Shown in pieces: positions 1 through 5,454 of a stretch of DNA of 6,742 bases. The translations under genes and the position numbers were made by a program. The stretch is from Ktedonobacterales bacterium (GTDB taxonomy: Bacteria > Chloroflexota > Ktedonobacteria > Ktedonobacterales > JACDGC01): NCBI GenBank assembly GCA_013815535.1, contig JACDGC010000213.1:1-6742 (forward strand), read 5' to 3'. Within the stretch, counting starts at the first letter, position 1. The number at the start of each line of letters is the position of its first letter. The notes beneath the pieces were generated by a model. That model saw nothing but the letters and a program-made list of their open reading frames with translations, ran no database searches and was not told where the DNA came from.

Positions 1-711
1 GGCCCAACATTTCGCTTATCAACTTCACGTTGATTTTTTGCCTGAGCATCAACGTTGCGGCAGTATGGCGTAAATCGTGAAAGCGGATACGAGGAAGACC
101 CGCACTTTTTAAAATGGTGGAAACCGTCTTACCCCTACACCATGTGGGTCGAGTGGCTTACCCACAGAATTAGGGAAAACCAAATCATCTGCATTCCACT
201 TCTCCCCAAGTTGAAGAGACTGATCAAGATGTTGCATGCGCTGTTTCCTCAGCGCGTATATAGCAACCTTTGTTAGCCGGATAGTTCTTCGCGAACTTCT
301 CGTCTTAGGTTCCACAAATATCATCTTGCCCAAAACCGAAGCGAGACTTTGATTGACTTGCAGCACCCCCTTATCTAAATCAACATCTTTCCATCTCAAG
401 GCCGTAATTTCCCCGAGGCGCATGCCAGTGGTTATAGCAACAATATACAGCGGTCCAAAGGGGTCACGCTGAGCATGTTCTATAAATAGAGCAGCTTGAG
501 ACTCATCATAAACGTGCATTTCTACGTGTTCTTTTCGCGGTGGGCGAACTCCATCTGCGACATTTCGCGGAAGCAAAGAAAGCCGAACAGCCTCAGAAAG
601 AGCACTGTGTAATACTACGTGCAGGTTTCTTACGGATGCCGCAGCTAAGCCTTTTGCCATCAGCTTTGCATACAACGCTTGTAAATGTTGAGATGAAAGA
701 TTCAGAACTCT
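1..711 (-). pseudogene. Tyrosine recombinase (phage-type integrase) remnant, frameshifted and 5'-truncated
   Basis: Site-specific recombinases of this family cut and rejoin DNA at att sites through a catalytic tyrosine. The longest open stretch on the minus strand runs from 711 (after an in-frame TGA at 712-714) to a stop near 109. It holds the end of the core-binding domain (QHLQALYAKLMAKGL...) and the first half of the catalytic domain. Visible residues are the first catalytic Arg in TGMRLGEITALRW (codon 418-420) and the beta-hairpin Lys in VEPKTRSSRRT (codon 304-306). The protein then runs out of frame. The other minus frame continues the family sequence as KTVSTILKSAGLPRIRFH, then DLRHTAATLMLRQKINV and KLISEMLG, with the HDLRH box at 65-79. 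The frames meet at the G4 run (plus-strand CCCC, 132-135), where a one-base deletion fits. The usual N-terminal arm-binding region (about 100 residues or more) is missing upstream of 711. The final His/Trp and the nucleophilic Tyr lie beyond the window edge. I judge it a dead remnant; a sequencing error in the G run could explain the frameshift but not the missing N-terminus. Confidence 0.85.
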
Positions 712-722
712 TCAAACAAGGG

Positions 723-812
723 TGACAACAGTTTTGACGACAACAGCGCTGCAAAATAGTACATCGTCACAAACAAATCAGCCCTGGAAAATGTGCGTTT
801 TCCAGGGCTGAC
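723..812. repeat. 90-bp dispersed repeat, copy A
   Basis: This segment aligns without gaps to 3166-3255 in the same orientation (offset 2443), with 14 mismatches by hand count (about 84% identity). In order it holds a pair of TGACRACA boxes (723-730 and 735-742, 12-bp period), a CTGCAAAA box, a variable middle, and a 14-bp perfect hairpin at 778-811. It begins only 11 bp from the broken 5' end of the integrase remnant. Neither copy has a convincing reading frame. It could be an element end, a recombinase attachment site, or a small non-autonomous repeat family; the sequence does not decide between these. Confidence 0.9.
778..811. other. Perfect 14-bp stem-loop in repeat copy A
   Basis: TCAGCCCTGGAAAA (778-791) pairs with TTTTCCAGGGCTGA (798-811) around the 6-nt loop TGTGCG. 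The T-run lies inside the stem and no T-tract follows on either strand, so it does not fit a classical intrinsic terminator. A further small inverted repeat, GCATA-CC-TATGC (813-824), follows directly. The stem is conserved in copy B, which suggests that the folded form matters. Confidence 0.85.
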
Positions 813-1003
813 GCATACCTATGCACAACTATACAAGGTACTCTATAGAACCCATAATTCCTGATGAAAGTGGCCATGGTTCTTATCCTCCATCTTTGCA
901 CAGCAGGTTGACTGAGTCCTAGAGAATCCCTTCTTCTCAAGAAGAGTCCCTAATTTGCCGAATGGAACTTTAGACTGGATATCGTAAGAAGGAGTTTCAT
1001 TTC
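813..1003 (+). promoter_or_regulatory. Chemoreceptor gene leader with Shine-Dalgarno site
   Basis: This is the non-coding stretch between repeat copy A and the chemoreceptor. A good ribosome-binding site, AAGGAG (989-994), lies 9 nt before the ATG at 1004 and fixes that start. A short inverted repeat CTTCTT-CTC-AAGAAG lies at 930-944. Candidate promoter hexamers are weak: TTGCCG (955-960) with GATATC (978-983) at 17-bp spacing is the best pair I can find, and I would not rely on it. No reading frame here resembles a gene. Confidence 0.55.
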
Positions 1004-2764
1004 ATGATCCCGCCTCAACCTCCTACTGGTTCTCGGCATTGGTTTCGTGATCGCCGAGTTGCCACCAAGCTCTTGTGGGGCTTTCTCGCCGTTGCTGCGA
1101 TTGCCGTCCTCGTTGGGGGAATGGGCTACTGGTCTATGACCCAGCTGTATCAGCAAACTGACCAAATCGCTAACAGCACCATTCCCAAAATTAGTACGCT
1201 CTCAGATCTCCGACGCATGCGCCCCAAAATCGACCGCGATATCTTCCTGGGCATGCTTGAACCCACCGATGCATTGACCCAAAAACAACTCAAACAAGCC
1301 GATACCGACGAGCAATCACGTGAAACCATCGTTGCCACCTATCAACATCTCGCGCTCAATAGTCAGGAGCAGCGTTTACTGCAAAGTTACCAGCAGGCCG
1401 CACAAACCTGGGTCGCTACGTTGCAACAGATCAAAACGCTCGCTGCACAACGTTCCGCCAGTGGAAAGCAACAGATCCTCACACTAGTGGATCAACAGTG
1501 GGCACCACAGTCTGCAGCGCTCTCGACAACGCTTGAAGCGTTGAATACGTATGACATCAAGTTCGCCAGCAGCCAGCGCATTGACGCAGCCAACACTTAT
1601 ACAATGATGTGTTGGGTCATTGGGTTGACCATTGCGGCAGGTGTCGCCTGCGCGATTCTCTTGGGCACTATCATCGCTCGCGCGTTTGCCAAACCACTCC
1701 ACATGATGGTTGGCATCACTCGCCGCATTTCGCAGGGTGACCTTTCCCCCATCGATACATTGGTTGCTCGTTATGGAAGTCAGGATGAAATAGGGCAATT
1801 GATGCAGGCGATGGCGCAAATGGTCAATGACTTGCGTCGGCTCGCGGGGCTTATGAGTAAACTAAGCCAGCAAGCTTCTCAGTCATCCGAGACGATTGCC
1901 TTAGCCTCCGCACATTCCAAAGAAGCCTCGGAGCAGGTGGCTCAGTCAATTCAGAGCGTGGCGCAGGGTGCCCATCAGCAATCCCTTGACTTGGCAGAGA
2001 CCTCAATGGAGTTGAATACCTTTATCGATCAGAGTTTGGGGATTCACGCCATCTCTGCCAAGACTTTCCAAGCGTTGGCGTCGCTTAAATCCTTTGTCGA
2101 TGCCTCGACAGAACGTGTCCTCGGCTTGGGGGCGCGTTCTTCGCAGATTGCCCAGATCTTGCAGACCATCGAAGAAATTGCTGAGCAGACGAATTTACTA
2201 GCCTTAAACGCCGCCATCGAAGCCGCACGGGCAGGCGAACAAGGTCGGGGCTTCGCGGTCGTAGCCGATGAGGTACGCAAACTCGCACAGCGCGCGGCCA
2301 ATTCGGTCAAAGAGATTCGCGGGATTGTGCAAGCCACCGTGAATGAAACCACCGAAGCCGCAACCCTGATGCAGCAAGGAACACAGCAAGCCGAGAACGG
2401 CATTCAAGAGGTGGAAAAGTCGAATACGCAATCAGGTCAATATGTCGGCTTGCTACAATCAAGCACGCAGCGGGTGCAGCAAGCTATCCAAAACATCACG
2501 AACATCAGTGAGTCAAATGGCGCCTCTTCTGAGGAAGTCGCAGCCTCCTCAGAGGAGATGGCGACACAGATAGAAGAGATCGCGACATCAGCACGAATGC
2601 TCCACGAAATTGCGGAGCAGTTGGAAGAGACTTCGCTCGCCTTCCATTGGTCTGATGAGCCAGACTCTCCTACCCCTGAGGCAAAAGCCAAATATGGCAT
2701 CACAGACAAAACGATAATTACCCCTGAGGCTTCTCCATTACGACAACTCAAGCGAGTTGCATAA
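1004..2764 (+). CDS. Methyl-accepting chemotaxis protein (transmembrane chemoreceptor)
   Basis: This is a membrane chemoreceptor that would pass extracytoplasmic signals to a CheA/CheW array. It has 586 residues, within the usual range. Residues 1-21 are a short basic cytoplasmic start, and TM1 is about 22-43. The extracytoplasmic part, about 44-200, is mainly helical, Gln-rich and of four-helix-bundle size. TM2 is about 201-224, followed by a HAMP domain (about 225-280) and a long helical signalling domain to about 545. The hairpin tip is the most conserved part of the family and is intact: EIAEQTNLLALNAAIEAARA then GEQGRGFAVVADEVRKLAQR (391-430). Candidate methylation helices contain SSEEVAASSEEMATQIEEI (508-526). 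The C-terminal tail (about 546-586) is polar and lacks a CheR-tethering NWETF-type pentapeptide. No che genes are nearby, so it is an orphan receptor whose ligand cannot be read from the sequence. It lies between the two copies of the 90-bp repeat. The ATG has a well-spaced Shine-Dalgarno site. Confidence 0.95.
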   Translation: MIPPQPPTGSRHWFRDRRVATKLLWGFLAVAAIAVLVGGMGYWSMTQLYQQTDQIANSTIPKISTLSDLRRMRPKIDRDIFLGMLEPTDALTQKQLKQADTDEQSRETIVATYQHLALNSQEQRLLQSYQQAAQTWVATLQQIKTLAAQRSASGKQQILTLVDQQWAPQSAALSTTLEALNTYDIKFASSQRIDAANTYTMMCWVIGLTIAAGVACAILLGTIIARAFAKPLHMMVGITRRISQGDLSPIDTLVARYGSQDEIGQLMQAMAQMVNDLRRLAGLMSKLSQQASQSSETIALASAHSKEASEQVAQSIQSVAQGAHQQSLDLAETSMELNTFIDQSLGIHAISAKTFQALASLKSFVDASTERVLGLGARSSQIAQILQTIEEIAEQTNLLALNAAIEAARAGEQGRGFAVVADEVRKLAQRAANSVKEIRGIVQATVNETTEAATLMQQGTQQAENGIQEVEKSNTQSGQYVGLLQSSTQRVQQAIQNITNISESNGASSEEVAASSEEMATQIEEIATSARMLHEIAEQLEETSLAFHWSDEPDSPTPEAKAKYGITDKTIITPEASPLRQLKRVA

Positions 2765-2780
2765 GCATGAGTTTGCCTTT

Positions 2781-2808
2781 GGAGCGTGAGGTGTACACCT
2801 CATGCTCC
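2781..2808 (+). terminator. 28-bp near-perfect palindrome after the chemoreceptor gene
   Basis: GGAGCGTGAGGTGT (2781-2794) faces ACACCTCATGCTCC (2795-2808). The 14-bp arms are fully complementary except for one G/T position, which can pair as G-U in the plus-strand RNA. It lies 16 bp after the stop codon. No T-tract follows, so it is either a non-canonical terminator or 3'-end stabiliser for the chemoreceptor mRNA, or a dyad bound by a protein. Confidence 0.5.
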
Positions 2809-3165
2809 AATCACTGAGAAACTTGTACCCTATGGCGACCTCATAAGAACAATGAATGGATTCAATTACTGCAATTCTACTGCAACGCCAAGCAAACCCC
2901 CGCTTTTTGCTGCGTAAGAGGGGATGAATGAAGCCGCTCTCATCCACGATAAGCAGCCCTATGCACGCCTATTGCTAGATAGCTTGACAAGTCAGAAGGG
3001 TAACTCCAAAATATCGCTTTGATTGAGCTATCGAGCTTTGCGAAACCAGATGGTGTCTCACCCTATAAATGCCATCCAATAGAGTATGTTAGAAAACTAT
3101 CACCCAATACCATATAGGATACTGTCCATACTACCAATTGATGTTTTAAGAAATATCGAGAATTC
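2809..3165. other. AT-rich stretch without a recognisable gene
   Basis: Both strands were read and no reading frame resembles a known protein. A minus-strand open frame of 69 codons (2738-2947) runs into the 3' end of the chemoreceptor and has no family motif. A small imperfect hairpin, AGCAAA (2891-2896) with TTTGCT (2906-2911), is present, as is a short direct repeat ACTGCAA-TTCT-ACTGCAA at about 2868-2885. The stretch may be debris belonging to the repeat-bounded segment. Confidence 0.5.
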
Positions 3166-3255
3166 TGACGACAGTTTTGACGACAACCCCGCTGCAAAAC
3201 GGTGCATCATGGCAAACACATCAGCCCTGGAAAGTGAGGTTTTTCCAGGGCTGAC
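3166..3255. repeat. 90-bp dispersed repeat, copy B
   Basis: This is the partner of 723-812, in direct orientation, the same length and without indels. The paired boxes are exact repeats here: TGACGACA at 3166-3173 and again at 3178-3185. The GACGACAAC segment, CTGCAAAA and the hairpin arms are conserved. Mismatches fall mainly in the central spacer and the hairpin loop. It lies about 400 bp downstream of the chemoreceptor stop, so the two copies bracket that gene. The short open frame across it (3086-3292) is probably fortuitous. Confidence 0.9.
3221..3254. other. 13-bp stem-loop in repeat copy B
   Basis: TCAGCCCTGGAAA (3221-3233) pairs with TTTCCAGGGCTGA (3242-3254). The fourteenth pair, A-T in copy A, is here G3234 with T3241, which still pairs as a wobble. 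The loop sequence differs from that of copy A. No T-tract follows. A second small dyad, TGCAT-CGGC-ATGCA, lies at 3265-3278. Confidence 0.8.
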
Positions 3256-3455
3256 ACGCTATTGTGCATCGGCATGCAAGCCAGACCAATGAAGGACCTC
3301 TTCGCAGGCATCACCCCCGAATAGATGCTCCGCATCGGCCTGAGAAGCTAGCGATGATGATCGGCTCCTCAGGTCGAATGTGTCGTCCATGATTGTGCGG
3401 GTGACGGACGCACCTTAGGTCTGAGGCACTGGGCGATTGAAACCACCCATTGCCT
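3256..3455. other. Intergenic stretch between repeat copy B and the anti-sigma gene
   Basis: No gene was found. The stretch lies downstream of the anti-sigma gene on the minus strand. It contains several short dyads: GATGC-TCC-GCATC (3324-3336), CCTGAG (3339-3344) with CTCAGG (3368-3373), and GTGCG with CGCAC near 3395-3413. None has a T-tract that would mark a clear terminator. The DNA becomes more GC-rich here, marking the transition from accessory-like to compact genomic sequence. Confidence 0.45.
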
Positions 3456-4649
3456 TTATGCTGGCTCAGGACAGACATAGTATTGATCGGTCGTTGTCGT
3501 GGGGATTTGGCTTTGCCAGGTTGGGGAGTTGAGGCACGCTTGCCCGGACCACAACTGCGCCACAGAGCCCGTAATCAACACAGCGGAGGGAGCCGCGGTC
3601 GCGTAGCTGGGGTTTTGGGGGAGTTGTTGATCGATGGTCATGGCTGCGGCAAAGGTATATGCACCCGCGTGGGGCAAGGGATCGACACCGATGGAGATCG
3701 TGTAGCTTGTATTGGGCGCAAGGTTGACGGCGGGAATGGCACTGATCGACGAAGTTCCCACATCGCTGCTGTTGGGCCAAGTCAAGTGGAGCATATCAGT
3801 GCCACCCGCCGAGCCCCCGCAGCCCAGCGAACCAGCCGCACGCGTGCGGGCATTGAAGGCGACATCGCACCCCACCCAAATGTTGAGCGGGCTGGGCATC
3901 GCACTGAAGCTGGTGATTTGTAGCCCCACCGAGTTGAGGATGTGGGATGTGCGGCCCGTATTGCACAACGTCACATAGTACCCACGGTCATCATCGGGGA
4001 TCTGGGGGAGGGCGTTACCAAACTTCGGGGAATTGCCTTGCTCAACCTGGGCCACCTGTTTGCCCGTGTGGGAGCCCGTCAAGAGAATGCCGGGGTGGGT
4101 GATGGGGCTGAGCCGTGGCATGAAGACGAGGATGTCGCCGATCTGGGTCGAGGGAATCCCCGCATCCGTTGGGCAGCCCGGTTGAGCCAAGGTCGGGGTA
4201 GTGGTGGGCGCGGGATGGGTCGGCAGCGGTGTGGTGCCCACCGTCGCGGGCAGCGTCGCCGTCGCGGATGGCAGCAGCGCAGTGGGGGGGCCGTGCGCAT
4301 CAGGTAAGAAGACGATGATGATCGCGAACAGCGTCACCACCACAGCAGCACTGGCCATGGCACCAATGATGATTGCACGCTTATTCATCGGCATGCTGTG
4401 TGAGCCTCTTGCAGAGTCGGTATTTATGGCTTGGCGCACACCGCGCCAGATCGTCGCTTGTGACGGCAATGGGATGGGAGTTTGCAGGGCCTGGGCGATG
4501 CGCGTAAACCGCGCGAGCGTGTGGCGGCACGCAGGGCAATCGGGAATGTGCTGCGCCAGGCGTTGTTGCTCAGCGGGCGCGACGAGCTGTGCCTGCCAGG
4601 CCGAGAGAGTCTCAGCAGTGATATGTAATGAACAAGGGGGGTGCATCAT
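3456..4649 (-). CDS. Membrane-bound zinc-finger anti-sigma factor with a large extracytoplasmic domain
   Basis: The protein should hold the upstream-encoded ECF sigma factor inactive at the membrane until a signal arrives. It has 397 residues. The N-terminal ZAS/zf-HC2 domain shows H34-IPD-C38-PA-C41, with H9 25 residues before H34, a spacing like the four zinc ligands known in ChrR-type anti-sigma domains; C6 is also near. A single TM segment (about 91-116, after a positive MNKR) puts the C-terminus outside. A Thr/Pro/Ala-rich stalk (about 119-157) leads to a domain of about 240 residues with six cysteines (159, 229, 261, 277, 372, 393) and beta-strand-like segments. I do not recognise that domain; it is presumably the sensor or site of control. 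The ATG at 4649 overlaps the sigma stop as ATGA, and a second ATG at 4646 sits 7 nt from the Shine-Dalgarno site and may be the true start. Role confidence is high; the signal is unknown. Confidence 0.87.
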   Translation of the reverse strand: MMHPPCSLHITAETLSAWQAQLVAPAEQQRLAQHIPDCPACRHTLARFTRIAQALQTPIPLPSQATIWRGVRQAINTDSARGSHSMPMNKRAIIIGAMASAAVVVTLFAIIIVFLPDAHGPPTALLPSATATLPATVGTTPLPTHPAPTTTPTLAQPGCPTDAGIPSTQIGDILVFMPRLSPITHPGILLTGSHTGKQVAQVEQGNSPKFGNALPQIPDDDRGYYVTLCNTGRTSHILNSVGLQITSFSAMPSPLNIWVGCDVAFNARTRAAGSLGCGGSAGGTDMLHLTWPNSSDVGTSSISAIPAVNLAPNTSYTISIGVDPLPHAGAYTFAAAMTIDQQLPQNPSYATAAPSAVLITGSVAQLWSGQACLNSPTWQSQIPTTTTDQYYVCPEPA

Positions 4650-4660
4650 TCGGCCTCCTC
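4646..4660 (-). promoter_or_regulatory. Sigma/anti-sigma ATGA overlap with internal Shine-Dalgarno site
   Basis: The sigma stop TGA (4648-4646) overlaps the anti-sigma ATG (4649-4647), giving ATGA. A strong GAGGAGG (4660-4654) lies within the last sigma codons, 4 nt before this ATG and 7 nt before the next ATG at 4646. The layout is typical of translational coupling, which keeps sigma and anti-sigma amounts matched. Confidence 0.75.
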
Positions 4661-5248
4661 ACGCAGGTATTCGCTGCGGAAGCGTTCGCGTCCCCGCCAC
4701 AGCGCCACCTTGACGGCCTCACGCGACATGCCCAGCAGACGCCCGATCTCGGCACAACTGAGCCCTTGAATCTCATAAAGGAGCAACACCGACCGTTGTT
4801 TGGGGGGCAACAGGGCCAGCACCCGCTGTACACTATCGCGCAGCCCCACACGGCTGCCAGGATCGCTGGCCCCTGGAAGGGATTCATCCCACGACGCGCG
4901 GGGAAAGCGTTTTTGCTGCTCGATGTGCCGCAAGGCGAGATTTGTTGCGACACGAAAGAGCCAGGCCTTCGCTGCCGCTGGCACGTTCAAGTGATCAAAG
5001 TGTTTCCAGGCTTGCACGAATGTTTCCTGGCTCAAATCTAATCCGGTTTGGTCGTCCCCCGTCATGCGGCAGAGATAACCAGTGATGCGGCGCTCATAGG
5101 CGTAAAAGAACGCCTCGAATTGCCGCAACCGCGTAGCCTGCTCTGTTGCTTCGTGGGCGGCCGTCACCTCCGCTTGAGTCGCTGGCGGGAGCAGGGCCAA
5201 CTGGAATTGCGCCCATCTCAACCCTGGCATCTGCTGTACGGCATCCAT
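4646..5248 (-). CDS. ECF-type RNA polymerase sigma factor (sigma-70 family)
   Basis: This group IV sigma factor should direct RNA polymerase to stress- or signal-specific promoters. It has 200 residues, the normal ECF length. Region 2 spans about 43-114, with the core-binding segment DLSQETFVQAWKHF (71-84) and the melting/-10 segment KAWLFRVATNLALRHIEQQK (94-113). A short linker follows, then region 4 at about 137-192. The HTH there is visible in LPPKQRSVLLLYEIQGLS (147-164) and CAEIGRLLGMSREAVKVALW (165-184). About 40 residues precede region 2, somewhat longer than usual, but GGAGGG 9 nt before the ATG at 5248 supports this start. It is the first gene of an operon with the anti-sigma factor. 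A candidate ECF-type promoter just upstream suggests positive autoregulation. The exact ECF group cannot be named by eye. Confidence 0.94.
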   Translation of the reverse strand: MDAVQQMPGLRWAQFQLALLPPATQAEVTAAHEATEQATRLRQFEAFFYAYERRITGYLCRMTGDDQTGLDLSQETFVQAWKHFDHLNVPAAAKAWLFRVATNLALRHIEQQKRFPRASWDESLPGASDPGSRVGLRDSVQRVLALLPPKQRSVLLLYEIQGLSCAEIGRLLGMSREAVKVALWRGRERFRSEYLREEAE

Positions 5249-5273
5249 CGTCCATTACCCTCCACAGCTAGAA

Positions 5274-5298
5274 TACGGAGATCGGGGCGGTGGTAACA
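5274..5298 (-). promoter_or_regulatory. Candidate ECF-type autoregulatory promoter of the sigma operon
   Basis: On the minus strand, TGTTAC (5298-5293) and CGTA (5277-5274) are separated by 15 bp, close to the known ECF pattern of an AAC-containing -35 box about 16 bp from CGTA or CGTC. The -10 element lies about 25 nt before the ATG at 5248, leaving a short leader with the Shine-Dalgarno GGAGGG. That it is used by the sigma factor encoded here is inference. Confidence 0.5.
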
Positions 5299-5397
5299 TC
5301 GACCCACGCAACGAAGCAAAATTCATTGCCAAGAAGACGATGGACCATACCACATGGCGCTGCTGGCAAACGATGCGTCGTGCCATCCCTAGCTACG

Positions 5398-5426
5398 TTG
5401 CATTTCTGCGGGCGAGCAGCTATGCT
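5398..5426 (+). promoter_or_regulatory. Candidate vegetative promoter of the hemolysin III-family gene
   Basis: TTGCAT (5398-5403) and TATGCT (5421-5426) are separated by exactly 17 bp, a good housekeeping-sigma layout. Transcription would start near 5433, leaving a leader of about 20 nt that contains the Shine-Dalgarno-like GAGGG (5443-5447) 7 nt before the TTG at 5455. This supports the non-ATG start. It lies in the divergent 206-bp gap shared with the sigma operon. Confidence 0.5.
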
Positions 5427-5454
5427 GTAAAGAAACGAAACAGAGGGCCTTCCC

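Noticed and set aside
778..811. Hairpin as an intrinsic terminator of the integrase or an upstream gene
   Set aside because: No T-tract follows the stem on either strand. It lies upstream, not downstream, of the integrase remnant, and the same hairpin recurs as part of a 90-bp repeat.
937..964. Possible sigma-28-like motor/chemotaxis promoter (GCCGAATG with TCAA upstream) before the chemoreceptor
   Set aside because: The -10 match is partial, the -35 match is poor and the spacing is off by one, so it is not supportable by eye.
2738..2947. 69-codon minus-strand frame beginning MDESGF, reminiscent of IS630-type transposase text
   Set aside because: Only the first few residues resemble that motif, the rest does not follow the family, and it runs into the 3' end of the chemoreceptor on the opposite strand.
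723..3255. Integron-like attC cassette interpretation
   Set aside because: The recombinase remnant is a phage-type integrase without recognisable IntI features, and the repeats lack attC-like paired R boxes with bulged bases. Only the general gene-between-repeats layout is shared.
3086..3292. 68-codon plus-strand open frame across repeat copy B
   Set aside because: Its middle is simply the 90-bp repeat read in one frame. Copy A has a stop in the matching frame, there is no good ribosome-binding site, and no family resemblance is visible.
3290..3480. Plus-strand peptide-like stretch (RHWAIETTH...) suggesting an IS transposase tail
   Set aside because: The frame is interrupted by several stops and the similarity is only a few residues. 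It is too weak to call a pseudogene.
3942..4713. Long plus-strand frames opposite the anti-sigma gene
   Set aside because: They are low-complexity Gly/Arg/Val-rich translations opposite a gene with zinc-finger, transmembrane and operon evidence, so they are shadows.
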